A stretch of DNA of 64,000 bases from Lobosporangium transversale (lineage: Eukaryota > Mortierellomycota > Mortierellomycetes > Mortierellales > Mortierellaceae): assembly GCF_002105155.1 (NCBI RefSeq), contig NW_019028981.1, forward strand, positions 558,001 through 622,000, read 5' to 3'. Numbering within the stretch: the stretch's first letter is position 1; each line of letters starts with the position of its first letter. This document shows positions 26,401 to 38,146 of this stretch, in pieces. The position numbers and the translations under genes are program-made. The notes under the pieces are model-generated. The model saw only the letters and a program-made list of their open reading frames with translations, searched no databases and had not been told where the DNA came from.

Positions 26401-27057
26401 TGCAAGTTGTAGTCAGACAAGAGGAGAATGAGTTGGGACCATTCGACAAGACAAAATTTATTTTGAAAAAAAAAAAAAGCTTATTATTCTTATTGTTGTA
26501 ATATCATACGTACATTTATTGTTTTAACTCTGTTGTGAACATGGGTGCATATAAACTGACATGCCGTCCCTTGATTTGTTCCAGCACAGTACAAGTATGT
26601 CCTTAGCAGTGGCCTCAGGGCACACGTATCTCTTGATAATCCTTCCAGGACATAATCTTCCACCACTACATTCTCTGTGAAGATGATCCCCATACGATGT
26701 TATTCGTTTGTTTTATTTGCTTTCTATCTGTGTTATTGTAAAAGAACAGAGATGTCTTTTAATGGATGATCAAAGAAAGGGGTTGATTCATTTATCTCTA
26801 TGAATTTGCTCCAAGTCCTTAGCTTTCCCCAGGTCCCTCTCTTCTTGTTCACCGTGTGAAAAATAATAATAAAGAAAGTTTACATATCACATCCACGACC
26901 TTCATTAATGAGTATATGCTAAAGGCACGCATTTTTTTTTTTTTTTTAGAAAAATTGTTTAATGATTAATATATTAGCTGCAATAGTAAATAAATTGTAT
27001 TTTCATGAATTCGTTGCTATCTACAAAGCCTTTTTATCTTTTCTTTTTTTTTACATT
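26401..27057. other. Intergenic, no gene supported
   Basis: Promoter side of the low-complexity gene and 3' side of the membrane-protein gene. A 67-codon minus-strand frame at 26490-26693 contains four Cys but matches nothing I know and has no supporting signals. Confidence 0.45.
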
Positions 27058-28944
27058 TCAAAGATAATTAATTTCTGACTTGTTATCATTATCACCGCCT
27101 TGAGTTGCAGTGGTCGGCTTCCTTCCTAAATTCAGTCGTGTATACTCTTGCTCTGCTTCCGCATTCAGCTTGAACTGCTGGCGGTCACGATCATCATGGT
27201 ATCCTTGACCCTGGCTGTAACCATTACTACCTTCACTTGACCCATTTGGCAGTGTCGCATTAGGTAAAATAGGCGTCTCATAGATCGGAATAAGATCAAT
27301 ATATCCTCCCAGATATTCGGATTCCGGTCGCTCCATTGGTGTCTGTGATGGATTTACGGGTTCGGGTTCGGGTTCAGGCTCGTATACAGGCTCCGACCGT
27401 GCCATCATTGAAGGCTGTAAGGGTGCTGATATTGGATTTACTTCTGACACAGTTTCCGCCATAGCCGGTGGGTTTTTACGTACTTTGGGTGCTCGTCTTC
27501 TGGGCGGAGGCGATATCGGTCCTTCTACGGTATTGCTTGTTGTTGTTGTTGTTGTTGTTGTTGATGACGATGCTGCCGCTGCCGCTGCCGCTGCCGCTGC
27601 TAATGCTGCTGCTTCCGCAGGAGTCAATCCACTAGTCAATAAAGATGCTGGTGTAGTTGTAGTTGCAGATCCAGATGATACTGATGTCGAATTGGATGCC
27701 CTTGATACATTTCCTGGAACATATGTACTCTTGGGTGTATATGCAACAGATGTGGCTACGGGCTGAGGTTTTCTTGGAAATTGAGGAGGAGTAGGATATG
27801 AATCTCCGTTGGAGTTATCTGATAGTCGACTCTCTGTCCTAGGTGCAGCAGGCGAAGCTGATGACAATAACGAAGGTGCTACAGACCTAGACGGAGAGGA
27901 TCCCCGAGAAGAAGACAGCTGACGCTGTCTCTGTTGATGGTAATGCTGATACCGCTGTTGCTCATCAGAGTGTGGGTTAGAGACAACAGTTGATCCACTA
28001 ATACTACTTGGACTGCCGTTCAAATGTCTGTTCCCAGTGTTATTTTTCATCGGTCGTTCTGACGTATCGACCGTAAGCGGCGTCGTGCCACTGTCACTAT
28101 GATGATTAGCACCAACCGTACGACTACCCCGACCGCTGCGAGTATTACTACCATACCGAGACAATGCAGCCGTGGACGTTTGTGCACTATTACGGGCACT
28201 AGCAGCTTCAGCTATCGCTCGATTACTATTATTTCTCTTCCAATATCGCTCATCGTCATCGCCTCCGGCTTGAGCCCAAGCTGCTGCTGCTGCTGCTGCC
28301 GTCGCTCCACCTGCACGAGTCAAACCTGTGGGGCTACTAATGTGCATTGGCGGTTTCTCATCGTAAGGATCCAGATCAACCTCACTACCTCGTGAGTGAT
28401 GATGTCCATCAAGTAAACCATCACCATGCTTTTCTTGGACCTTGCTCTGGCGCCTTCGTCTCCTCATACAAACAATCAGTAAAATCAGTCCCACCAACAA
28501 AAGCACGCCTCCTGCTGCTGACCCCGCAATAATAGCTGTCCAGGGTAGAGATGATGAGCTGCTATTGCCACCACTTGCCGAGGAAGGCAAGGGCATTGCT
28601 GCTGATGTTGTAGCGTCTGTCGGTAATGGAGAAGGAAAAGACGTGAACGGTGCAATGGTCTGATCATGCATTGGGTCTGGTGCTGTCGATGTTGATGCTG
28701 GTGGTGTTGTTACAAGAGAAGGTGGAGATGAGGGTGGGGGTTTAGGGACTGCTTGCTTAATGGTGATGTTGGAACAAGCCGTCGCCAACTCAATTGTACA
28801 ATCATCCTTGACGGTATTGCCCTTCCGAGTAAGCACACACGTATTGGGATTGCCGCTAGGCGCCGTTGAGAAGGTGTAACGATCATTGTTGGTCAGCGTC
28901 AGATGCTTATTGGAGTCGAGCTTCACGCCCGTACATTCCGACAT
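27058..28944 (-). CDS. Single-pass membrane protein with Ser/Thr/Pro-rich stalk
   Basis: Single open frame of 628 aa. Residues 1-65 form a small domain with four Cys (4, 36, 49, 57) and one N-glycosylation site (NIT). A Pro/Ser/Thr-rich stalk runs to about 135. Then a membrane helix (AIIAGSAAGGVLLLVGLILL, about 137-158) is stopped by a run of five Arg. The cytosolic part of 460 residues is disordered, with poly-Ala followed by poly-Thr (near 27545-27605), Pro-rich RKPQP and PPPRRRAPK patches, and repeated EPEP. The layout is that of a fungal cell-surface sensor: outside domain, stalk, one helix, long tail. There is no cleaved signal peptide in the frame and an in-frame TAG lies 27 bases before the ATG, so either the helix acts as signal anchor or a 5' exon is missed. 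Function unknown. Confidence 0.8.
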   Translation of the reverse strand: MSECTGVKLDSNKHLTLTNNDRYTFSTAPSGNPNTCVLTRKGNTVKDDCTIELATACSNITIKQAVPKPPPSSPPSLVTTPPASTSTAPDPMHDQTIAPFTSFPSPLPTDATTSAAMPLPSSASGGNSSSSSLPWTAIIAGSAAGGVLLLVGLILLIVCMRRRRRQSKVQEKHGDGLLDGHHHSRGSEVDLDPYDEKPPMHISSPTGLTRAGGATAAAAAAAWAQAGGDDDERYWKRNNSNRAIAEAASARNSAQTSTAALSRYGSNTRSGRGSRTVGANHHSDSGTTPLTVDTSERPMKNNTGNRHLNGSPSSISGSTVVSNPHSDEQQRYQHYHQQRQRQLSSSRGSSPSRSVAPSLLSSASPAAPRTESRLSDNSNGDSYPTPPQFPRKPQPVATSVAYTPKSTYVPGNVSRASNSTSVSSGSATTTTPASLLTSGLTPAEAAALAAAAAAAAAASSSTTTTTTTTSNTVEGPISPPPRRRAPKVRKNPPAMAETVSEVNPISAPLQPSMMARSEPVYEPEPEPEPVNPSQTPMERPESEYLGGYIDLIPIYETPILPNATLPNGSSEGSNGYSQGQGYHDDRDRQQFKLNAEAEQEYTRLNLGRKPTTATQGGDNDNKSEINYL

Positions 28945-31081
28945 TGATGAACCGTCGTTTGTATGTTGCTATTGACGTTGATGTTGATGCTGCTAATGAT
29001 TGATTTTGGAGGGAAGAAAGAAGGGAGGAAAGCTATAGTGGATATGATAGGAAATCAGGAGTGAAAAAAAAAAAAAAAAAGCTGTTGAAAAGACGCCAAG
29101 ACAAAATGTTTGCGGTCAATGTATGGTGGTCAATCCAGAAGCAGAATTGGAAAAGAGTGAAAAGGAAGATTGAGGAAGAGGGCAATTGTGGCGCTGTGGT
29201 TAGAATGAGAGAGTAATAGAAGGCACCAAGTAAGTATTTAAAATGGAAAGAAAGGAATGGAGGGTATATCTGACAATGCCAAGGGATGGGTGAAGGAAAG
29301 GTGGTTCGAAGAGAGAGAAAAGAAAGAAAGAGAGAGAGAGAGGAAAGATGGATGGATGAACGGGAAAGCGTTTGTCTTTGGTTGGCTTTTCCCATAGACT
29401 AACTAGATCAAAAAAAAAAACCTGGAGGGAAAATGCCCCGAAGTGAGCTGAGAGCGAAACCAAATAGGGAAAAGAGGGAAAGCAGACTGCAAGGAAAAGG
29501 TTTAAGGACAAGGAGCGGATCAAAATGTCTCGTCTTCTGACACTTACACAAGCAGTCCTTTTTATAAAAAGGCTCAATTTATTCTCTCTTGAGTGAAATA
29601 TCATTTCGATTTTGGGTTACGCTTGGGTCCCCTTCGCTCTTCCTCACATACTTTTCGGTGCATTTGCCACCTTGTGTGTGAATGAGCCTGTAATGGCTTC
29701 TGTTCCGCATGCAGTCTCTGTAACGCATTGCGGAAAAATCAGGGGCAAGAAAAAAATTACTAGACCCTCTTTGGGCGTTTTGGATAAGATTTCGATTAAA
29801 ACATGTCACATCCAAATCCAAGAGGCGAAGCAAAAAAATGTGTTTTATTTTTATTCTCGAGAAATGCCCAATGTCCATACCAAGAATGAGTGGCTAAAAT
29901 GATATAAAAACGCGTGGCTCTCAACATTCCCTTCGTCTAGATCTATGCTGTCTGAACAATTCCTCTTGCCTGCTGATGCAATAGTACTACGACGTAAGCA
30001 CACAAACGATAAACACATAAATACACGACCTTCACTGCGAAAAAAAAATAAAATAAAATAAAATGTGGACAAGATAGAAAAATGTGTAATGTCATAAACT
30101 GTGTGTGCCTCGATGTCAACAAAGGACAGCTGCGCCATGTAAACTTGAGTAGAATTGTTTGTTGATGAGAAAACAATCGAAGTTCGAAGACTGAGGACCG
30201 AGGATCGAGGATCGACAGCTATTTTTGTCGTTCACTCTTTCTTTATTCTTCGCCCATCTTTGAATTTCGAGCAACCCAAACAATTACAAATAAAAAGCAT
30301 GCAATTCTGTAATGTGTGTAATCTAGCATACAAAAAAGAAACCCTACTTAAATCGAACAAAGAAGTAAACAAAAAACCAAGAGCATGAAAGAAACCCAAC
30401 TTTGCAAAAAAAAAAAAAAAAAAAAAACGTTGCTCCGAAAATAGAGATCACTTGCCTACGAATGTCAACGCCAACGCCAATGTTCATGCAAACAGTCTCT
30501 ACTTTAGATGAGGACCAACTGATCATCTATGCCCGCCCTTGCTTCGCATCTGTCTTATCTGCAAGCTGCAGTGCACGTTTCAAATGCATCATCTCAAGTA
30601 TAAAATGATTTCTTTTTTATGCCCCTGCGCATGCTTTTACTGTACTTGTCTGTTTTACAGCACGTTTACTAATACAAAAAAACCTCTAATTCATATGACG
30701 ATGTATGCTTAAAAAAAAAAAAAAAAAAAACTTTTCGATTTCTCTGTGGCGATCTGGGCTTTTACTCTTGTTATTCGTCAACAAGAGATCGCTATCCGCT
30801 ATTTCATCATTATTGTTGTGGAGCCAAGAAATGGCAGGCTTGAAAAAGATCACCTGGCTGCTGGGATCTTTTGGCCGCCTTTCAAGCCCAATCTCACACC
30901 CACTCCTTGCTTTGTTTCGCCTCTGACTACTATCTATGGTGAATATCACTTTGAAGCCTTCTTTTTTCCCCATTTTGCTCCTCTTTCACAAAAAAAAAAA
31001 AAGAGAGAGAGATTGCCTGTATCGTTTTTTCTTTTTTTTATGAATACTTTTTTTCTTTTTTCTTTTTTTTCTTCTCATCAA
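28945..31081. other. Intergenic, no gene supported
   Basis: The first 600 bases are pyrimidine-rich on the minus strand and probably hold the promoter and leader of the membrane-protein gene. The rest contains homopolymers at about 30404-30427 and 30711-30730 and only short, unrecognised frames. Confidence 0.45.
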
Positions 31082-31758
31082 TCAAAATCCTGGAAAGTAC
31101 ATTCCAAGTTCATCAACTTCACCCGGTGGATATATTCCATATGGTTCTGCATCCTCAGGGTAATCGTCGAAATTGCTGGCATCACCATCTCCCAAGATCG
31201 TCGGCCGATAGGGTGCCTCGATCTGTCTTGAATACACCATATCCCAGTTCACGCCCTCGAACCATACATGATTCTTAATATCAGTTGCTCCTCCTTTCAA
31301 ATTTCCATAGCGCTTCGTCAGATCTGCTGTCAACAATCGCTTCAACAAATCCTTCAATTGTTGTGAAAAATGAGATGGATACCGAACCTTGCCTGTCATG
31401 ATCTTGCCATACAATTTGATATGGTCCTCATCAAAAAATGGTGGGAAGCCTGCACACATCTCAAACATTAATACGCCCATCGACCACCAATCTACTGCTT
31501 TGCCATATCCCTTTGACTGAATAATCTCAGGCGCCAAATAATCAGGTGTTCCGCATAATGTCCATGTCATGTTCTGAGGTACATGTTTTGCAAAACCGAA
31601 ATCTGTGATCTTGATATGTCCCATCGAATCCAACAACAGGTTCTCAGGCTTGAGATCTCGATAGATTACTGCGTGTGAATGTAGATATTCCAAAGCTAGA
31701 AGAACCTCACATGTGTAAAACCGAGCCACATGTTCAGGGAATCGCTGTTGTTGTTATT

Positions 31759-31799
<41 letters not shown>

Positions 31800-34112
31800 G
31801 ATCCATTTTAAAAAAAGAAAAAGTAGCGTAGCGGTTTGGTTCCAAGATAATTCAGTTACGGGTTGAATGAAGATGCATCGATAGAAAGATAAAACAAATA
31901 AGAAAGGATCATTGGTTAGTTGGTCTGTCAAGCCATTGAAGCATAATATGCAGGACAATGAAAGTTTGAAGGGAATTAGGAATATTGAACACCAATAAGA
32001 TCGCTTTGTTTTTAACAATTAGATTGCGCGGTAAAAAAAAGAAAGACATGAACTAAAAGAAAGAAGATGAGCAGGAGGGGAAGAAAATAGAAAATAGATT
32101 GCAGATGTTGATATAAGAAAAAGGAAGCTAGCAACATTTTTCTTTGCAGCTTTGTTCTTTGATTAGTACCAGGACAAGGGACTAATGAAGACAAAGGATA
32201 GCAGATATACACCATACACACAATTGCTTCTATAATCCATGCCCCATCTGGGAACATCTCATTGCACAACAGTAATCTCTTTGTACGCGTGCTCCCTAAC
32301 TTTCTCCCATTCCGTCTCCCCCTGGATATCAAAGCTCTACTATCCGTCCCCAAAAATGATGCCAGGGCAAACTGATGATGAGGTCTCTTCTTCTTTGTCA
32401 CTTTCTTCCTTTATAATGCTCATGCTTCCAATGTGTTTGGCACAAGTCTCGTCATCTTGCTCGCATGTGATGCGATATCATGAACATAAACGTGCTCATT
32501 CAAGGTAGACAGAAGAGATTACAGAAAAAAAAAAAAAAAAAAAAAAAGAGAGAAACGACGAATATCTTTTTTTTTTTTTTTTTTTTTTTTAATCTCCCGT
32601 TGCGCACACGCTCTCGCTATTTTCTCGCCTATCCTTTCATTTATGATTCCGTAGGTGATAAAAATAACAAAGATGTAGGAGAATGAAATAGATTCATGCA
32701 GACTCCAAAAACTGGGCAAGGGTTGCTCCTTGGTCATATCTCGTCCACACCTTTTCATTTTTTGTTGTACATGACATGTAGAAAGGAAATATGTAGCAAA
32801 CAGACAGCAATAAACAACAAACAAAGATGAATAGATAAAACCCAAATTCCTCTCCAAAGACAAATTTTGCTCTTTTGTTCACGACGCAATGGTGCATCCA
32901 TATTGATTTTTTCTTTTCCTTCTTTCTTCCGAAATGACAAAAAGTCAAGAGTACAAAGGGTACAACAACACAAAGTTTTGTACACTTTGTATTCAGATGA
33001 ACAAATGTTCAAAAGAAAAAAGGAGGTACAAAAAAGAAACCCCTATTCAGCCCATTCAGAACAAAATACAAATGTGTGCGTGCACGACAATCCTCAATCC
33101 CAATCATCTCTTCCCATTCTCCCACCATGCCACTTTTTCTTTATACCTCTTCCCTTTCTCCATCCCCCAAAAACCTTTTTTATTTTGTCCCGAATGCTCA
33201 AAAGTACTTCAATCATGGTATGTATCGCATGTTCATACTGAACAACTATGCCTCCCTCTCCTTTCTTGCATCACACTTCATCTCATTCTCGCACATGCCC
33301 TTGCTCCATCTTTGCACTCTGTCCTACATTCTCTCTGATGATGCCAAGTTGCAGATGTATATGTGTATAAATATATAAAATAAAACAAAACGCATGCGCC
33401 GAGAGAGATGGGCGCGTTTTGTTTTGTTATGGCAGATAAAATAGATGGTGAACATGGCTGGTGCGCGTGTATGAACAAAAAAAAAAAAAAAAAAAAAAAA
33501 AGCACAACTTCAAAGGGTGAAGGTGATGATAATGGGAGCAATAAGGATAATATTAAAAAAAAAAAAAGAAAAAAGATCTCTCGTTACCTGGCTCTTCCTT
33601 AAAACTGAAAATAACTCGCCTCCGACGACATAGTCCATGACCATATAGAGGTTCCGAACATCTTGGAAGGTGCCCCACATGTTGATCAGGAATGGATGCT
33701 CAACACGTTCGAGGATCATTTTCTCGTTATTGGTGTGCTCTACTTGCTTCAGACGGACTACCTCGGTCTTCTTGAGTACCTTCATTGCATAAAACCGAGA
33801 ATTGAATCGAGATTGAACTAGATGGACGCGACCGAAGGATCCTGTGCCGAGTGTTCGATGGATTCTAAAATCATCCAAGTTGAACTTGCGCCGGGTTGTT
33901 TGAGGAACCCGTTGCTGTACTTGTTGTTGTTGTTGCTGTTGTTGCTGTTGCTGTCTTAATTGCTCTTGTTGTTGTTGCTGTTGTTGTTGTTGTTGTTGTT
34001 GTTGAAGAAGCAACTGTTGTTGTTGCTTCTGTTGCTCTAGTTGTTGATGCTGCTCCAGCTGCTGACGCTCGGACAGAGTGGTTTCAGCAGAGACCATTTC
34101 AACTGATTGCAT
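31082..34112 (-). CDS. pkaC: cAMP-dependent protein kinase catalytic subunit
   Basis: AGC-family Ser/Thr kinase released from its regulatory subunit by cAMP; in fungi it controls growth, morphology and nutrient response. Exons 33588-34112 and 31082-31744 join in phase ([12 protein letters not shown]). Seen in order: a Gln-rich N-terminus, the Gly loop [15 protein letters not shown] (ATP-binding Lys), [12 protein letters not shown] (catalytic Asp), TDFGFAKHV (metal Asp), activation-loop [14 protein letters not shown] with its Thr, [14 protein letters not shown], and a C-terminal tail with [11 protein letters not shown] ending in FPGF. Start at 34112 (MQSVEM) gives 395 aa. The frame stays open upstream, and an in-phase splice from 34189 to 35012 would add an exon (see 35012-35519), giving 590 aa. 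The intron of 1843 bases is by far the longest here. Confidence 0.93.
31745..33587 (-). other. 1.84-kb intron of the PKA catalytic subunit gene
   Basis: Donor CAG|GTAACG and acceptor ACAACAG|CGA bound it, and the kinase sequence is continuous across it. It holds several A or T runs (31767-31795, 32523-32547, 32570-32590, 33478-33501). No nested gene or tRNA is recognised on either strand; frames inside are short and of no known family. Confidence 0.8.
33915..34065. repeat. CAG/CAA (polyglutamine) repeat in the PKA gene
   Basis: Mixed CAA/CAG triplets on the minus strand encode a stretch of about 50 residues, mostly Gln, interrupted by Leu and Glu, just before the kinase domain. Mixed codons make it a Gln-rich tract rather than a pure microsatellite; length variation between strains is likely. 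Confidence 0.85.
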
Positions 34113-34768
34113 GCCAGAGTATAATGATGGTTGTAGTAGATGAGACTGATGAGACTGATGAGAATGAAAAGAATTCGATTTTGTTTGGGCTTTAAACGAC
34201 GTGAACAAAACACGGATAAGGAAAGAAAAAAGAAAAAAAGAAAAAAAAGATAGTGGAGAGAAGGAATGGTTCAATTGGGATTGACATGTAAAAGAAAATA
34301 AAATAAAACGCGGTCAGGTCAAAAGCTTTTATTTTTTTTATTTTTATTTTTTTTAATATTGACACGGGATTAATACTTTCGTGTCCGTTTCGCGTCTTCC
34401 TTTCATTTTGCAAGGCCAACATCATCACCCTTTCCTTCTTCTTTTTCTCCTTCCCTTTCCTCTTTCTCTCATCCTCTTCCTCCGCTTCTTTCTCTCCTTC
34501 TCTCTTCTCTTCCTTTTCATCTGTAAACTCGTTCTTTACATTTGTTCAGACCATGTAACATCTCTCCATTTCATGCATTTGTATCGTTCAATAAACACTC
34601 TCTAATTTTTGTAACCCAAAGGGGAAACATGTAACACATGTGTATCAAATACCAATATGCATTGCCAGATTTGCTTATTTGCCTATCTCTTTTTCATCCT
34701 GCTCTCATTCCTCTCTCTCTCCCCTGCAAATCGATTTTCGTGTCATCGTCCAACGGCAATGGCAACGG

Positions 34769-34800
<32 letters not shown>

Positions 34801-35011
34801 AGAACACAAAGCTGTTTTAAGAACAGACACAACGTACATGTCATAATCTTCCAACGAGCAACGAAAATGGAAAAATAAACGGGAACGGGACAAAAGGGAT
34901 GTAATCGCGTCTTTCCTTTTTTTTTTAATGTCTTTGTGTCCCCTTTTTTTTTATAATCAAACATGCATGTATCTTTAGTGTCCTATTTCACAAACAGAGA
35001 AGGGTTTTTAC

Positions 35012-35519
35012 CTTTATGGGAACCTGAGTCTGTGTTGCCATGACGCCTTGCATTCAGAATGTCCGGTTCTACACCTTGACCTAACTTGTTCCTCTCAACA
35101 AGCATCGGTCCTACTTCATAAGCATATATTGGTGATAATGATAAGGAAGATGATGAAGATGACAACATTGAAGTTGATGTTGTTATAGAAGTTGTTGTTA
35201 ATGAAGATAATGACAAGGTTGGTGAGGAAAACAAAAATAAAGGTGAGGATAAAGTAGTTTGCGCAGCGGAAAAAAATGAAGGCATTATCGACAGTTTTTT
35301 AAACGCTGAAAACGACGTTAATGAAGCAGCTCTCTTCCTTGAGGAAGGGATAGGAAATGTGGGAGTAGGAGGGGATGGTAATGGAGAGAGTGGTGGAGAT
35401 GGGGATGGGGATGACATGGTCATGGTTGCGTGGGCTGTTGTAGTAGAAGTTATCGTGGTTGTGGCGCGTTTAAGGATCACAAACATAATTGGTGGACAGA
35501 TACTCCACAAAAAAGCCAA
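35012..35519 (-). CDS. Possible upstream exon of the PKA gene, or a small separate gene
   Basis: Open frame of 178 codons in total, Ser/Pro/Thr-rich (SSPSPSPPLSPLPSPP), with a basic RKRAASLTSFSAFKK patch that resembles a kinase site and an ordered-looking end (EVGPMLVERNKLGQGVEP). A donor AAAG|GTAAAA after codon SHK is in the correct phase to join the acceptor TTTAAAG|CCC at 34189, which continues in the PKA frame. The chance of phase agreement alone is one in three, so this is weak support. If it is independent, the frame ends at 34983. No family is recognised. Confidence 0.35.
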
Positions 35520-38146
35520 TTAATAAAGTAAGAGACTGAAAATGGTGGTTTGGCGCGCAATGTGGGTTCTAATTATTAGCTTGTTCAAGAAGAGCAGACG
35601 AAAGATTTAAAGATAAAGGAGTAATGCAAAGTAAAGGCAGAAGTAGTGGAGAAGAAGGCACTCTTTTTTTTTTAAAAAAAAAAATAAAAATAAAAATAAA
35701 AATAAGAGAGAGAAAAAGAGAGACTGATTGAGAGAAAAGAAAGATGGAGAAAACAAACGACATTGCTCACGCGACAATAAATAAAAACGATCCATAGGTA
35801 CGATGGACGAAGATTCGGATGGACAAGGTTTTTTCCCCAGTGCCCAGTGTTGTTTACAGATTTGATGTTTACCAGTTTAAAGAAATGAACAGAGTATAAC
35901 AACTGCATGTCACCGGGCATATATTTCATACATGCAAAAAAGAAAAACCCCTCAGACGACCAATTGACAAATGGGGGGGTAACGACCGCTCGGGTTGAGT
36001 AAGGTTGGGTTGGATTAGCTGATGCATATGATGCCATTTGCTCCCAAACTTGGACACAAATGAATGATGGCCATCTTTTCTTTCTGACTGCACATCCAAC
36101 ACCATTGGCCAAGACAGCAACAATAGCGAATGAACTGTTTATATCAGAGTAGATTCACATCACTAATAAACAAACAAATAAATAAAAAAGATCTTCCCAT
36201 CTCTTCTTTGGCAAGATGTTGAATATTATTAATACTCTCGTTATTGTACTGCATGCATCCGACTTCACTTTCACATCCATAAAAGTACATGTGCATATTT
36301 GCTAACGAGGGCAATGAGTACAACACGAACCAAAAAAATTGGAGGGAAAAGTTGATGTAGAGAACCACAAAGACAAAGAAACATCAGGACTCTAACCACT
36401 TCCTTGTCTGTCAACTATCGCCCTCGTTTTCCCACAACACGTTAATTCGTGCGACAATAACATACTACGAGCTGTGTTTCCAACTCATCCAACTGGACTC
36501 TTTTTACTTTTCTCAACATGAAGATGTCACCATCGGGTAATACTCGGAAGCATGTAATAAAGCATGACAGCGGATACCGGCGACCTCTGTCAGAATGCTC
36601 AAGACTCATTCCTAAAGTCAATACAGTATTCATTGGAGAAGCAGCAATCGTAGGCTATGGTGAACAGAGATGGAAACTTGCAATCAGTAATAAGAATATG
36701 AGCCCGCAGCTTTTCATAGTGGCACATATTCAAGCTAATGTCGCCAGAGGATGCCTTGAAACTAGATGATTTCCCAACAGAGCTCCAGTATCCCCTTTGG
36801 TCCATCTTACCATCTCTTCAGCCTAGTAGCTTCTCGCTCTAGCCTCCCAAAGCCAGCATGCACATCACGACTATATACAATACGCCAGCACAATCCCTGG
36901 CATCCATCAAGATGAAACATGAACTGGATGTAGACCGCTCATGAGACAATTAATATTGCTCTACTGATGAAATGCCGCGATGGTGGCTGAGATTTGTGTA
37001 CTGTACAAGAAGACCGTTCGTTCAGATTAATTGGTATTTAGGCCTACCTGAATCATGTTACACGAAATCATCATGCAGGGCAGAAGTCTTTGGAATGTTA
37101 ATTTCTAACAATTTTGATGGCACCACTTCCTTCTACATTAATATTTCGTTATTATTTGAGCAATTGGCCTATATTGCTGGGTAAATTATTTTCAGCTGTT
37201 TTACTCCTCCCTTTTCCTAATATCTCTAGAACTGTTAGACATGCAGGCCGATGGATGGATCGTCAATGAGGGAGAGAGAAGGGACAAGAAGCTGGAAAGA
37301 AGCAAAAAGGAGTTCAGAAGCAGAAGTTAGGGCCGAGGTGAAGTTGTGGATGAAATGAGAGCATTTACAGATATAAGTTGGAGATATAAGATGACATGGG
37401 GAAATATCTTGTAAAATAATTGCAATATCTCTCATGATTGAAGGAAAGAAATCAAGAGATCGTCTTCAGTAATAATACTCACCCACGCTCACATTATGAT
37501 CCCTATCCATCCCAGGGAGTAGGTATTGCCCAAATTCATAATGCTTACAAATGGGATCATTGGCACAAAATTATAGTATTCCTTGATGTATCGGATACGA
37601 TTTCTTTTTTTTTCTAGCGTCGAGCATAACTATTCACTCACTCCCGACAGGATCGGTTTCTATGGCATGCAGTGGCATTATCTCGTGAATAATTTTGTCG
37701 AGAAATTTGCTTAACAGCGACATTTCTCAGTTTTCTTGTATTATAAATTAAACAACAACAATAATAATAATAATAATAAAAGACAGCGCTAGAATGACAA
37801 AAGGAATGAGGCGGTTGAGGTGTATTAGTGAATTATGAGCTGTGAATAAAGCAAGGCGAGAAAGAGAATATGCTTCTTGCATTGAGACAATAGCATGCAT
37901 CTTCAAGACAAAATCGGGCATTTCATTTCAAGATGGTCCGTGCTAATCCCTCAACGCCGATTCATCTACACATGTTACATCTTGTTCTGAAAATAACAAA
38001 CCCTTCTTCATCCCCATCATAACAAGATAACGAGCCATATTATGTCATTTTTAATGTTACAAAAAGGTGTTATATTGCTTAAGATGGACAATAAATATAT
38101 TAATATACTGTGTACTTGCTGATTAGATTTAGTGTTGGTGGGTGCC
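35520..38146. other. Intergenic, no gene supported
   Basis: 2.6 kb between the PKA locus and the MFS transporter 3' end. It contains an AAT microsatellite near 37760-37780 and AT-rich stretches. Around 36440-36830 both strands stay open for 60-80 codons, but no product is recognisable and no splice pattern links them. Confidence 0.45.

Noticed and set aside
27485-27766. Plus-strand frame with Val and Ala runs
   Set aside because: It is antisense to the poly-Thr/poly-Ala part of the membrane-protein gene.
31745-33587. Nested gene inside the long PKA intron
   Set aside because: Frames up to about 130 codons exist on both strands, but all are low complexity or cross homopolymers, and none resembles a known protein.
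33896-34195. Plus-strand frame rich in Val opposite the Gln repeat
   Set aside because: It is the antisense shadow of the CAA/CAG repeat of the PKA gene.
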